DNA from: Amycolatopsis alba DSM 44262
GTDB lineage: Bacteria; Actinomycetota; Actinomycetes; Mycobacteriales; Pseudonocardiaceae
Reading direction: 5' to 3'
Assembly (NCBI RefSeq): GCF_000384215.1
Contig: NZ_KB913032.1
Coordinates: 3,861,665-3,925,664 of the forward strand
Length of the DNA: 64,000 bases
Shown: positions 34,029 to 43,194 of the stretch, piece after piece
Layout of the letters: each line of letters opens with the position of its first letter
How positions within the stretch are numbered: position 1 is the stretch's first letter
Position numbers and translations under genes: made by a program
Notes under the pieces: model-generated
What the model saw: the letters and a program-made list of their open reading frames with translations, nothing else
Database searches by the model: none
What the model was told of the DNA's origin: nothing

Positions 34029-35351
34029 TTGCACCCGGTTGGTCGAGCGCAGAGCATGGACGCCGTGTCCGGGCTCGAGATCGCGCAGATCATCCCTTGG
34101 GGTGTGGCGTTGCTGCTCGCGATCCTCGTCGTCGTCCTGCTGATCAAGCTGAGGCGGCCCGCGAGCATCGTGGAGAACGCGGTGCTGCAGGCCGTCCACC
34201 GCATGTCGAAGGCGACACCGGACCTCCGCGAGGGGCTGGACGAGCAGGTCGCCGACAAGATCACCAGCCAGCTGCTGGAGATGCTCGACTGTGTCGCCGT
34301 CGGCATCACCGACAGCGAAGGCACGCTGCTGTCCTGGGACGGCGAGGCCAACGACCACTACGTCGACCTCGTCGACGCCATCGGCAACGCGATCCGCAAG
34401 CATCGCCGCGAGGTCGTCGCGCACGACAAGATGCCGTGCAACCACCGCGGCACCTGCCGGATGCGGACAGCGGTGATCGTGCCGCTGATCGTCGAGGGCG
34501 AGACGGAGGCGGCGCTGCTGGTCGTCGGGCGCACGCGCGGGCGGCTGGTGCAGATGGCCGACGCGGTCGCGCAGTTCGTCTGCACCCAGTTCGAGCTCGC
34601 GCGCCTGGACGAATCGAAGAACCAGCTCCAGCAGGCGGAGATCAAGGCGCTGCGCGCGCAGATCTCGCCGCACTTCGTCTACAACGCGCTCAACACCATC
34701 TCGTCGCTGATCCGGACGGATCCGGAGGAAGCGCGAGAGCTGCTTCAGGACTTCGCGGACTTCACGCGCTACTCGTTCCGGACGTCGGGCATGTTCACCT
34801 CGCTCGCCGAAGAACTGCGCAACATCGACCGGTACCTGACCATCGAGAACGCCCGCTTCGGCGGACGGCTCGAAGTACGGATGAAGATCGCGCCCGAGGT
34901 GCTTTCGGTGGTCGTCCCGTTCCTGATCATCCAGCCGCTGGTGGAGAACGCGGTCAAACACGGCCTCGCGTCGAAGCCGTCGGGCGGCTGCGTCACGGTG
35001 ATCGCCGAGGACTACGGCGCCGAGGCGCTGATCAGCGTCGAGGACGACGGCATCGGCATGGAGCCCGCCAAGCTCGCGGACCTCCGCAGCCAGCACCGTA
35101 CGGGCGCGCACGTCGGCCTCGGCAACATCAACCAGCGGATGCAGCAGGTGTTCGGCCGCGACTACGCGCTCATGGTCGAGACAGCGCCCGGCGCCGGCAT
35201 GAAGGTGACCCTGCGGGTGCCGAAGTTCATGCCCGGCGTCCGGCCGAACCTGCCGGACTTCTCCGCCGACAGCGCCGCCGTCCCACCCCAGGGTGGTCCG
35301 AGCGAGTCCAGCGGGGTGAGCGGTTCGCGCAGCGGCGTGCTGCCGTCCTGA
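34029..35351 (+). CDS. LytS/BtsS-type sensor histidine kinase
   Basis: About 440 residues from a TTG at 34029 (GGGGAG lies 6 bp upstream); an ATG at 34056 is the alternative. One N-terminal membrane helix (IIPWGVALLLAILVVVLLI) is followed by a GAF-like sensor with Cys residues (MPCNHRGTCRM). The His_kinase domain has the phospho-acceptor His215 in QISPHFVYNALN, and the ATPase has LVENAVKHGL and DDGIGMEP. The LytTR regulator encoded 2.1 kb downstream is the likely partner. By analogy with BtsSR/YpdAB systems, the pair should respond to an organic acid and control the symporters downstream. Confidence 0.9.
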   Translation: MHPVGRAQSMDAVSGLEIAQIIPWGVALLLAILVVVLLIKLRRPASIVENAVLQAVHRMSKATPDLREGLDEQVADKITSQLLEMLDCVAVGITDSEGTLLSWDGEANDHYVDLVDAIGNAIRKHRREVVAHDKMPCNHRGTCRMRTAVIVPLIVEGETEAALLVVGRTRGRLVQMADAVAQFVCTQFELARLDESKNQLQQAEIKALRAQISPHFVYNALNTISSLIRTDPEEARELLQDFADFTRYSFRTSGMFTSLAEELRNIDRYLTIENARFGGRLEVRMKIAPEVLSVVVPFLIIQPLVENAVKHGLASKPSGGCVTVIAEDYGAEALISVEDDGIGMEPAKLADLRSQHRTGAHVGLGNINQRMQQVFGRDYALMVETAPGAGMKVTLRVPKFMPGVRPNLPDFSADSAAVPPQGGPSESSGVSGSRSGVLPS

Positions 35352-35370
35352 ACGTCGGTAACCTGGGGGT

Positions 35371-36216
35371 ATGAGCGTTGCGGACAAGCTGACCTCCCGT
35401 CTCCCGATGATCGGCGACCGGGGTGAGCGCAAGGACGTCGTCGCCGTGGTCAAGCTGCACGGGGTGATCACGCCGACCCCGTCGCCGTTGGCAAGAGGGT
35501 CGATCAACCTCGCCGCCGTCGAATCGGCGCTGACCCGCGCGTTCGCGCACGAGCGGCTGAAGGCCGTCGCGCTGCAGATCAACTCGCCGGGCGGGGCGCC
35601 GACGCAGTCGGGCCTGGTCGCCGAGCGGATCCGCCAGCTCGCCGACGAGAAGGACGTGCCGGTCCTGGCCTTCGCCGAGGACGTCGCCGCGTCCGGCGGC
35701 TACTGGCTGGCCTGCGCCGCCGACGAGATCTACGCGCACCGGACGTCCATGGTCGGTTCCATCGGCGTGATCAGCGGCGGGTTCGGGTTCACCGGCCTGC
35801 TGGAGCGGTTCGGCATCGAGCGGCGGCTGCACACCGCGGGGACGAACAAGTCCCGGCTCGACCCGTTCAGCCCGGAGAAGCCGGAAGACGTCGAGTGGCT
35901 GAAGAAGATGCACGGCCAGCTCCACGAGCTGTTCGTCGACTGGGTCACCGAACGCCGGGGAGACCGGCTTTCCGGCTCCGACGACCTGTTCAACGGCGAC
36001 GTCTGGCTGGGCGCCCGCGCGGTCGAGCTCGGCCTGATCGACGGGGTCGGCAGCCTGCGCCAGGTGGTCACCGAGCGGTACCCGGACGCCGAGATCGCGA
36101 TCGCCGAACCGAAGAAGCCGCTGCTGGCGAGGCTCGGCATCGGTGCTCCGGCCGCGGCGAGCGCGCTGCTCGACGCCGTCCAGCACAAGGCCGCCTGGAG
36201 CCGCTTCGGCCTCTGA
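35371..36216 (+). CDS. S49 family (SppA-like) serine peptidase
   Basis: 281 residues. One S49 domain with the nucleophile Ser108 in AASGGYWLACAADE and the general base Lys160 in AGTNKSRLDPF. The oxyanion loop NSPGGAP is at about residue 70. There is no obvious signal peptide; the N-terminus is short, so the enzyme may sit at the inner face of the membrane. SppA degrades signal peptides and membrane fragments. It begins 19 bp after the kinase gene and is probably co-transcribed with it. A terminator follows. Confidence 0.9.
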   Translation: MSVADKLTSRLPMIGDRGERKDVVAVVKLHGVITPTPSPLARGSINLAAVESALTRAFAHERLKAVALQINSPGGAPTQSGLVAERIRQLADEKDVPVLAFAEDVAASGGYWLACAADEIYAHRTSMVGSIGVISGGFGFTGLLERFGIERRLHTAGTNKSRLDPFSPEKPEDVEWLKKMHGQLHELFVDWVTERRGDRLSGSDDLFNGDVWLGARAVELGLIDGVGSLRQVVTERYPDAEIAIAEPKKPLLARLGIGAPAAASALLDAVQHKAAWSRFGL

Positions 36217-36227
36217 ACTGCCGAGAT

Positions 36228-36262
36228 GAACGGCCCGGTCCTCGCGGATCGGGCCGTTCTTT
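36228..36262 (+). terminator. Hairpin terminator after the S49 peptidase gene
   Basis: 10-bp stem GAACGGCCCG / CGGGCCGTTC, 12-nt loop, followed by TTT. Confidence 0.85.
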
Positions 36263-36389
36263 GCGCCGGGGCCAAGAATGGTTCACCCGAACGGTGGTAG
36301 GCGTAAGTGGTTCAGACCAGGTCTCATATCGGACATACCGCTTTGTTGTGAACGGCAACAAACCTCGACAACGTTGACGAGGAGGCCCG

Positions 36390-37343
36390 ATGTCCGTTAC
36401 TTCTCCCCGCCGGAGCCGGAGTCGCTGGAAGATCGCGCTCGGCTCGGCGCTCGGCGCGGCTTTGCTGGTGGTCCCCCTGGCCTTCCCGGCGTCCGCCGCC
36501 GTCCCGCCCCCGCCGTCCGGCTGGACCACCGTGTTCACCGACGACTTCACCGGCGCCGCGGGCTCGCTCCCGTCGAACGAGAACTGGATCGTCGACACCG
36601 GCCACGCGTACCCCGGCGGCCCCGGCAACTGGGGCACCGGCGAGATCCAGAACTACACGGCGGACCCAGCCAACCTCGCCCAGGACGGTTCCGGGAATCT
36701 GCGGATCACACCGCTGCGTGACGGCGCGGGCAACTGGACCTCGGCGCGGATCGAGACGCAGCGTGCGAATTTCAAACCGCCACAGGGTGGCGCGCTGCGG
36801 ATCGAAGGCCGCATTCAGATGCCGAACGTCACCGGCGCCGCGGCGCTCGGCTACTGGCCCGCGTTCTGGGCGCTGGGCTCGCCGTATCGCGGCAACTACT
36901 GGAACTGGCCCGCCGTCGGCGAATTCGACATCATGGAGAACGTCAACGGGATCAACTCGGTCTGGGGCGTGCTGCACTGCGGCGTCAACCCCGGCGGCCC
37001 GTGCGGCGAGACCACCGGTCTCGTCGGCAGCCGGACCTGCCCCGGTGCGAGCTGCCAGAGCGCGTTCCACACCTACACCTTCGAATGGGACACGAGCGTC
37101 AGCCCCACCGTGTTCCGCTGGCTGGTGGACGGTCAGCAGTTCCATTCGGTCGCCCAGAACCAGGTCGACGCCACCACGTGGGCGAACATGACGAACCACG
37201 CCGGCTACTTCGTGCTGCTGAACCTCGCGATCGGTGGGGCATTCCCGAACAACAACTCCGGCACCACGACTCCGGGGCCGGGGATCGTGCCGGGGCACCC
37301 GATGCTCGTCGACTACGTCACCGTCCTGACGCGCGGCGCCTGA
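36390..37343 (+). CDS. Secreted GH16 endo-beta-1,3-glucanase (laminarinase-like)
   Basis: 317 residues with a signal peptide (Arg-rich start, LGAALLVVPLAFPASA). The GH16 catalytic motif GEFDIMEN places the nucleophile at Glu178 and the acid/base at Glu183, and HTYTFEWD and WPAFWALG are other family markers. The lack of an added carbohydrate-binding domain makes it a single-domain enzyme. It should hydrolyse beta-1,3-glucans such as fungal wall glucan or laminarin outside the cell. It has its own promoter gap (127 bp) and a strong terminator. Confidence 0.93.
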   Translation: MSVTSPRRSRSRWKIALGSALGAALLVVPLAFPASAAVPPPPSGWTTVFTDDFTGAAGSLPSNENWIVDTGHAYPGGPGNWGTGEIQNYTADPANLAQDGSGNLRITPLRDGAGNWTSARIETQRANFKPPQGGALRIEGRIQMPNVTGAAALGYWPAFWALGSPYRGNYWNWPAVGEFDIMENVNGINSVWGVLHCGVNPGGPCGETTGLVGSRTCPGASCQSAFHTYTFEWDTSVSPTVFRWLVDGQQFHSVAQNQVDATTWANMTNHAGYFVLLNLAIGGAFPNNNSGTTTPGPGIVPGHPMLVDYVTVLTRGA

Positions 37344-37396
37344 GCATCGACCTCCAGACGTGGCACGGCTGGGCGGTTCGTGTCACCGGAAAAGAT

Positions 37397-37442
37397 GACG
37401 GCACCGGCCACCCCTGGCGCGGGGGTGCCGGTGCCGTCCTTT
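37397..37442 (+). terminator. Hairpin terminator after the GH16 gene
   Basis: 12-bp stem GACGGCACCGGC / GCCGGTGCCGTC with an 18-nt loop, followed by CTTT. Confidence 0.85.
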
Positions 37443-37492
37443 CGTTCGACTTTCGTGAACCGGGCTGGACAAGGAACCCGGCAATCGGCAGG

Positions 37493-38329
37493 ATGCGTCT
37501 CACTGTGAGTGCTCACGATGACACCCGGAAGCTCATTGTCCTGGCGGTGGACGATGAGCCCAAAGGGCTAGACGAACTCGTCCACTGTCTCCGGAACAGC
37601 CCGCACGTCGCCTTGGTCTATCCGGCGATCGACGCTTCGGAGGCCCTGCGCCTGTTGTCCGCGGACGATCCGAGGCTGGCCGACCGCAAGACGCGGGGCC
37701 TGCCGATCGTGGACGCGGTGTTCGCCGACATCGACATGCCCGGCCTGTCCGGGATGGAGATGTCGCGCGTGTTCGCCGCGCTGCGCCCGTCACCGGCGCT
37801 GGTGTTCGTGACCGGCCACGCGGAAGAGGCGGTCAACGCCTTCGACCTCGGCGCGCTCGACTACGTGCTCAAGCCGTACCAGCAGGATCGGCTCGACCGC
37901 GCGATCACCCGCGTGATCGACAAACTCGCCGCCAACGCCGCGCCGCAGTACGGCCCGGAAGGCGGCCCAGGGCAGATCAAGAACGACGACGAGGTCATCC
38001 CCGTCGAGCTCGCCGGCACCACGAAGCTGATCCCGCGCTCTTCGGTCCGCTGGGTCGAGGCGCAGGGTGACTACGCCCGGTTGTTCACCAACGACGGCAG
38101 CCACCTGGTCCGGATTCCGCTCGCACAGCTCGAAGAACGCTGGGAGAAGGCGGGTTTCGTCCGGATCCACCGGTCGTTCCTGGTCTCGCTGCCGCTGATC
38201 ACCGAGCTGCGCATGGGTCAGGGCGGCTACCAGGTCGTGATCGGCAACGAGGAGAAGGTGCTGCCGGTGAGCCGCCGCCACACGCGCGCGCTCAAGGACC
38301 GGCTCGTCGGCGCCAACCGGTCGACGTAG
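37493..38329 (+). CDS. LytTR family response regulator
   Basis: 278 residues from the ATG at 37493 (a GTG at 37505 is possible). The receiver domain has VLAVDDEP, phospho-acceptor Asp79 in FADIDMPG and Lys in VLKPYQQDRL. The C-terminal LytTR DNA-binding domain (about 175-275) has VRWVEAQGDYARLFT and GFVRIHRSFLVSL. It should be the partner of the LytS-type kinase encoded upstream, although the S49 and GH16 genes lie between them. It is encoded directly before the symporter genes and is the obvious candidate regulator for them. Confidence 0.93.
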   Translation: MRLTVSAHDDTRKLIVLAVDDEPKGLDELVHCLRNSPHVALVYPAIDASEALRLLSADDPRLADRKTRGLPIVDAVFADIDMPGLSGMEMSRVFAALRPSPALVFVTGHAEEAVNAFDLGALDYVLKPYQQDRLDRAITRVIDKLAANAAPQYGPEGGPGQIKNDDEVIPVELAGTTKLIPRSSVRWVEAQGDYARLFTNDGSHLVRIPLAQLEERWEKAGFVRIHRSFLVSLPLITELRMGQGGYQVVIGNEEKVLPVSRRHTRALKDRLVGANRST

Positions 38330-38335
38330 CGGGAC

Positions 38336-38860
38336 ATGACCGACGACTTCTACCGCCGGGTCAACGGAGTTCGCGAACCGGATCCGACGCTCGGCAAGGG
38401 CAGGAACAAGAAGCCGGCGCCGCCCGAAGGCGCGGCCGTCGAGCCGGTGCCGGGTGCGCCCGCCGGTCCGAAGCACGAGCAGGCCAAACCCGAGCACCAC
38501 GCGAAGCCCAAGCGGCAGCGGGTGATCCTCGCCGATCCGAGACAGGCCACGAGCACCCTGCGGGCCCGTGTCGAACTCGAAGAACAGACCAGCTGGGGAA
38601 AACTCCTGGTCCGGGACCTGGTGAAGATCCAGCTGCGGACGGCCTCCCTGCTGGCGCTGCTGGTGATGGTCACTCTGTGTTCGCTGCCGGTGCTCTTCTA
38701 CCTGATCCCGTCATTCGGACGGGTGATGGTCGTGGGCATTCCGCTGCCGTGGTTGATCCTCGGCGTGGCACCTTTTCCCTTCCTGTTCGGCATCGGGCTC
38801 TGGTACAACCGGCTCGCCGAACGTCATGAACGCGACTTCGTCGACATGATCGAGAACTGA
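38336..38860 (+). CDS. Hypothetical membrane protein with Pro/Lys-rich cytoplasmic N-terminus
   Basis: 174 residues from the ATG at 38336, 6 bp after the LytTR gene. A ~95-residue charged, Pro-rich N-terminus precedes two membrane helices (ASLLALLVMVTLCSLPVLFY and ILGVAPFPFLFGIGLWY). Its C-terminal end (YNRLAERHERDFVDMIEN) is like that of small symporter-associated proteins. It ends 31 bp before the first symporter gene and probably belongs to the transport operon as an accessory subunit. Confidence 0.75.
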   Translation: MTDDFYRRVNGVREPDPTLGKGRNKKPAPPEGAAVEPVPGAPAGPKHEQAKPEHHAKPKRQRVILADPRQATSTLRARVELEEQTSWGKLLVRDLVKIQLRTASLLALLVMVTLCSLPVLFYLIPSFGRVMVVGIPLPWLILGVAPFPFLFGIGLWYNRLAERHERDFVDMIEN

Positions 38861-38891
38861 TTGCGGAGCTGCACATGCGAGGATCCACACC

Positions 38892-40682
38892 GTGCAGCTG
38901 AATCCGTGGGCCATGGCCGGCATAGTGCTGGTCGCGGTCCTGACCTTTTACCTGGGGCATCGCTCCTCGAGGTCGGCGGTCAGCACGCACGACTTCCTCG
39001 TCGCCCGGCGCACCGTGCGTTCCCGGCGCAACGCGGCCGCGATCTCCGGTGAGTACCTGTCCGCCGCGTCGTTCATGGGCGTCGCCGGCATCGTGCTCAA
39101 GGACGGCGCCGACGCGCTGTGGTTCCCGATCGGCTTCACCGCGGGCTATCTCGCGCTGATGCTGTTCGTCGCCGCGCCACTGCGGCGGTCCGGCGCGTAC
39201 ACGCTGCCGGACTTCGTCGAGATGCGGCTGGGTTCGACGATGCTGCGCCGGGTTTCGACGGCGTTCGTGGTGTTCATCGGGATCCTCTACATGGTCCCGC
39301 AGCTGCAGGGCGCCGGGCTGACACTGGCGACCATCCTGCCCGTGCCCGCCTGGGCAGGCGCGATCCTGGTGACCTGCGTGGTCGGGTTCAACGTGATCGC
39401 GGGCGGCATGCGCGCCATCACCGTCGTCCAGGCCTTCCAGTACTGGCTGAAACTGTTCGCCATCGCGGTGCCGACGTTCATCCTGTGCATCGTGTTCCTC
39501 GGTGCGGGCCCGCCGGGCGGTGCGCGCCCGCTGGGACAGCCCGCCCCGCCGTTGTTCCCCGAGAACACCACGGTCTCGGTGCAGGCCGACGTCACGCTGA
39601 AGGTCACCTCGGTGACCGTGCTCGAGGCGTACGGCCAGGTGGAAGGCGCGCGCGCCAACGGTTTCGCGGTGTGGACGCCGGAGGCCGGGCACAAGGTCGC
39701 CAAGGGCACGACGCTGAAGTTCACCGCGGGTACCCCGGTCCCGGTGGTCAGCGACGCGCCCACCTCCAACGGCGACTGGCTGCGGCCGGGTTCGGGCAGT
39801 CTCACCGATCTGCTGCAGGTCTATTCGCTGATCCTCGCGACCTTCCTCGGCACGATGGGGCTGCCGCACGTCCTGGTCCGCTTCTACACCAACCCCGACG
39901 GCAAGGCCGCCCGCCGCACCACGGTGCACGTCCTCCTGCTGCTCGGGCTGTTCTACCTGTTCCCGACCCTGCTGGGCGCGCTGTCCCGGATGTACGTCCC
40001 GGAACTGCTGGTGACCGGGAAGACCGACGCCGCCGTCCTGTTGCTGCCGTCCGCGGTCCTGCCGGGGCTCTGGGGGCAGATCCTGGGCGCGGTGACCGCG
40101 GCGGGTGCCTTCGCGGCGTTTCTGTCGAGTTCGTCCGGGCTGCTGGTGAGCGTGGCCGGGGTGGTCTCGACCGACGTCCTGCCCGGCCGGGTCCGCGATT
40201 TCCGGGTGGCGACGGGGATCGTGGCGCTGATCCCGTTCGGGCTGGCGGTCCTGCTGCCGTCGGAGGACCTCTCGCTTTCGGTCGGGATGTCGTTCGCGCT
40301 GGCCGCGTCGACGTTCAGCCCGCTGTTGCTGCTCGGGGTCTGGTGGCGCAAGCTCAGCTGGCCGGGTGCGCTGGCAGGGATGCTCGTCGGCGGTGGCCTG
40401 GTGCTGACCGCGCTGGTGGTCAACATCGTCAGCAAGTACACCGGCGGCTGGGCGCCGTGGTTCTCGAACCAGCCCGCGCTGATCACCGTGCCGTCGGCGT
40501 TCCTGACCACCTATGTGGTGAGCCGGGCGACCGGGTACGGACGGCCGGACGACGTCCACGGTGTGATGCTGCGGCTGCACGCGCCCGACCCGCTCGGGTT
40601 CATGCGTGATCGCGCGGTCGCCCGGTTCGGGCAGGCCGAAGAGAAGACCCGCGCTACCGGTAAGGGCCGTCACCGCAAGTAA
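38892..40682 (+). CDS. Sodium:solute symporter family transporter (acetate/pyruvate-type)
   Basis: 596 residues from a GTG at 38892 with about 13 membrane helices. SSS-family markers are SAASFMGVAGIVLKDGADAL, TLPDFVEMRLGS and GTMGLPHVLVRFY. A ~95-residue polar insertion at about 215-310 (containing ENTTVSVQADVTLKVTSVTV) would sit outside. It resembles the ActP/MctC branch of monocarboxylate symporters. It shares the family with the transporter encoded 480 bp downstream, which lacks most of the insertion. Confidence 0.88.
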   Translation: MQLNPWAMAGIVLVAVLTFYLGHRSSRSAVSTHDFLVARRTVRSRRNAAAISGEYLSAASFMGVAGIVLKDGADALWFPIGFTAGYLALMLFVAAPLRRSGAYTLPDFVEMRLGSTMLRRVSTAFVVFIGILYMVPQLQGAGLTLATILPVPAWAGAILVTCVVGFNVIAGGMRAITVVQAFQYWLKLFAIAVPTFILCIVFLGAGPPGGARPLGQPAPPLFPENTTVSVQADVTLKVTSVTVLEAYGQVEGARANGFAVWTPEAGHKVAKGTTLKFTAGTPVPVVSDAPTSNGDWLRPGSGSLTDLLQVYSLILATFLGTMGLPHVLVRFYTNPDGKAARRTTVHVLLLLGLFYLFPTLLGALSRMYVPELLVTGKTDAAVLLLPSAVLPGLWGQILGAVTAAGAFAAFLSSSSGLLVSVAGVVSTDVLPGRVRDFRVATGIVALIPFGLAVLLPSEDLSLSVGMSFALAASTFSPLLLLGVWWRKLSWPGALAGMLVGGGLVLTALVVNIVSKYTGGWAPWFSNQPALITVPSAFLTTYVVSRATGYGRPDDVHGVMLRLHAPDPLGFMRDRAVARFGQAEEKTRATGKGRHRK

Positions 40683-40821
40683 AGTCACTCTTTCGAGTTT
40701 CGACCCTCTACGCAGAGTCGTCTCGTTCACTCAAATGGATTGCCCCTTGCGCGCGCTATGAGGGGCATGATCTTCCGTGACATCGAAATCACCGGATGGT
40801 GCGGTAGATGGGAGGTCCGAA

Positions 40822-41166
40822 GTGAGTGATACCGGTCAAGGTCTCGGGGCGGATCCGGAATCCGACTGGGAAAAGGTCCAGGCGAGTCCGGAATTCACCG
40901 AGCTGCGGCGACGGCTCCGGGTATTCGTTTTCCCGGTCTCGGCCCTGTTCCTCCTCTGGTATCTGCTCTACGTGCTCCTCGCCGACTACGCGACCGCGTT
41001 CATGAGCACCAAGCTCTTCGGCAACATCACCGTCGGCCTGGTCTTCGGGCTGCTGCAGTTCGTGTCCACTTTCGTGATCACCGGCCTCTATGTCCGGTAC
41101 GCGAACCGGAAACTCGATCCGCTCGCCGACAAGATCAGGCACGAAGTCGAGGGAGCCGAACGGTGA
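40822..41166 (+). CDS. DUF485 family membrane protein
   Basis: 114 residues from the GTG at 40822, chosen because GGGAGG lies 6 bp upstream. It has two membrane helices and the DUF485 signature FVFPVSALFLLWYLLYVLLA. DUF485 genes nearly always stand before an acetate symporter gene (yjcH-actP arrangement), and here the stop overlaps the next start as GTGA. It is likely a small subunit or stabiliser of the transporter. Confidence 0.92.
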   Translation: MSDTGQGLGADPESDWEKVQASPEFTELRRRLRVFVFPVSALFLLWYLLYVLLADYATAFMSTKLFGNITVGLVFGLLQFVSTFVITGLYVRYANRKLDPLADKIRHEVEGAER

Positions 41167-42794
41167 AAACGCTGGCAGCGGGCGTCCAGGGCAGCAATCC
41201 GGCACTCAACATCACCATTTTCGCGGTATTCGTCGCGATCACGCTGGTGATCGTTTTCCGGGCGAGCCGGAATACGAAGACCGCGTCCGACTACTACGCC
41301 GCGGGGCGCGCGTTCACCGGTCCGCAGAACGGGATCGCGATCTCGGGCGACTACCTTTCCGCGGCGTCGTTCCTGGGGATCGCCGGTGCGATCGCGATCA
41401 ACGGATACGACGGTTTCCTCTATTCGATCGGGTTCCTCGTCGCGTGGCTGGTGGCGTTGCTGCTGGTCGCGGAACTGCTGCGCAACACCGGCAAGTTCAC
41501 CATGGGCGACGTCCTGGCGTTCCGGATGAAGCAACGGCCGGTCCGCGCGGCGGCCGCGATCTCCACGCTCGCCGTCTCGTTCTTCTACCTGCTCGCGCAG
41601 ATGGCGGGGGCGGGCGGCCTGGTGAACCTGCTGCTCGGCATCGAGGGGAACCTCGGCCAGGACCTGGTGATCGCCGTCGTCGGCGTGATCATGATCCTGT
41701 ACGTGCTGATCGGCGGGATGAAGGGCACCACCTGGGTCCAGATCATCAAGGCCGTCCTGCTCATCGCGGGCGCGTTCGCGATGACGCTGTGGGTGCTCGG
41801 GAAGTACGGCTTCAACCTCTCCGACCTGTTCCAGGCCGCCGTCGACAAGGGCGGCAAGGCCGGGGAGGCGCTGCTCGGACCGGGGAAGCAGTACGGGAAG
41901 ACCGGTACGACGAAGCTGGACTTCCTGTCGCTCGGCATCGCGCTGGTCCTCGGGACCGCGGGCCTGCCGCACGTGCTCATGCGCTTCTACACGGTGCCGA
42001 CCGCGAAGGACGCGCGCCGTTCGGTGGTCTGGGCGATCGCGCTGATCGGCATCTTCTACCTGTTCACGCTGGTGCTCGGCTACGGTGCGGGCGCGCTCGT
42101 CGGCCCGGACGTGATCGCGAAGGCGCCGGGGACGACCAACTCGGCGGCGCCGCTGCTGGCGCTCGAACTGGGCGGCCCGGTGCTGCTCGGGTTCATCGCG
42201 GCGGTGGCGTTCGCGACGATCCTCGCGGTGGTCGCGGGACTGACGATCACGGCGTCGGCGTCGTTCGCGCACGACGTCTACGCGAACGTGATCAAGAAGG
42301 GCAAGACCGACCCCGACAGCGAGGTCCGCGTCGCGCGGATCACCGCGCTGGTGATCGGGGCGGTCGCGATCGTCGGCGGGATCCTCGCGAAGAACCAGAA
42401 CGTGGCGTTCCTGGTGGCGCTCGCGTTCGCGGTGGCGGCGTCGGCGAACCTGCCGACGATCCTGTACTCGCTGTTCTGGAAACGCTTCAACACCCAGGGC
42501 GCGCTGTGGAGCATCTACGGCGGGCTGATCGTGTGCGTGATCCTGATCGTCTTCTCGCCGGCGGTCTCGGGCAAGCCTGTCGACGCGAAGACCGGCAAGA
42601 GCGCCTCGATGATCCAGGGTGTGGACTTCCACTGGTTCCCGTTGGACAACCCCGGCATCGTCTCGATCCCGATCGCTTTCTTCCTCGGCTGGCTCGGCAC
42701 GGTGCTGTCCAAGGAGCACAACCAGAAGAAGTACGCGGAGATGGAGGTCCGCTCGCTCACCGGTGCCGGCGCCGAAAAGGCGACCCAGCACTGA
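41163..42794 (+). CDS. actP: Cation/acetate symporter, ActP/MctC-like
   Basis: 543 residues with about 13 membrane helices, from a GTG that overlaps the DUF485 stop. Family signatures include SGDYLSAASFLGIAGAIAIN and GTAGLPHVLMRFYTVP. It should take up acetate and related short monocarboxylates with Na+ or H+. The DUF485 coupling and the LytTR regulator upstream support this. Substrate specificity between acetate, propionate and pyruvate cannot be decided from sequence. Confidence 0.92.
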   Translation: MKTLAAGVQGSNPALNITIFAVFVAITLVIVFRASRNTKTASDYYAAGRAFTGPQNGIAISGDYLSAASFLGIAGAIAINGYDGFLYSIGFLVAWLVALLLVAELLRNTGKFTMGDVLAFRMKQRPVRAAAAISTLAVSFFYLLAQMAGAGGLVNLLLGIEGNLGQDLVIAVVGVIMILYVLIGGMKGTTWVQIIKAVLLIAGAFAMTLWVLGKYGFNLSDLFQAAVDKGGKAGEALLGPGKQYGKTGTTKLDFLSLGIALVLGTAGLPHVLMRFYTVPTAKDARRSVVWAIALIGIFYLFTLVLGYGAGALVGPDVIAKAPGTTNSAAPLLALELGGPVLLGFIAAVAFATILAVVAGLTITASASFAHDVYANVIKKGKTDPDSEVRVARITALVIGAVAIVGGILAKNQNVAFLVALAFAVAASANLPTILYSLFWKRFNTQGALWSIYGGLIVCVILIVFSPAVSGKPVDAKTGKSASMIQGVDFHWFPLDNPGIVSIPIAFFLGWLGTVLSKEHNQKKYAEMEVRSLTGAGAEKATQH

Positions 42795-42841
42795 GTTGTT
42801 CTTCACGCGCGCGTGACGTGTCGGGATGCGAGGATGGCAGC

Positions 42842-43192
42842 GTGGTGAGCCCTGCTGACATCCCGACCGTCGCCGTCCGTGATCTGCCCAAGGACGGTGT
42901 CGCGCTGCTCGACGTCCGCGAGGACGACGAGTGGGCCGCCGGGCACGCCCCTGGCGCCAAGCACATCCCGATGGGTGAACTGCCCGCGCGCGTCGGCGAA
43001 CTCGACGAACTGCCCGACGACCAGCCGGTCTACGTGATCTGCCGCAGCGGCGGCCGGTCCGCCCGCGCCGCCGCGTGGCTCAACGCGAGCGGCTGGGACG
43101 CGGTGAACGTCGCCGGCGGGATGGGCTCCTGGAAGCAGGAGGGGCGCCCGATGGTCGGCGACCATCCCGGCGTCGAACCCGAAGTGCTGTAA
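42842..43192 (+). CDS. Single-domain rhodanese
   Basis: 116 residues from a GTG at 42842 (a second GTG at 42845 is equivalent). One rhodanese domain with LLDVREDDEWAAGHAPGA and the active-site Cys67 in VICRSGGRS. It transfers sulfur from persulfide or thiosulfate to a thiophilic acceptor in the cytoplasm. It ends 2 bp before the start of the DUF4328 gene, so the two are co-transcribed. Confidence 0.93.
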   Translation: MVSPADIPTVAVRDLPKDGVALLDVREDDEWAAGHAPGAKHIPMGELPARVGELDELPDDQPVYVICRSGGRSARAAAWLNASGWDAVNVAGGMGSWKQEGRPMVGDHPGVEPEVL

Positions 43193-43194
43193 CC

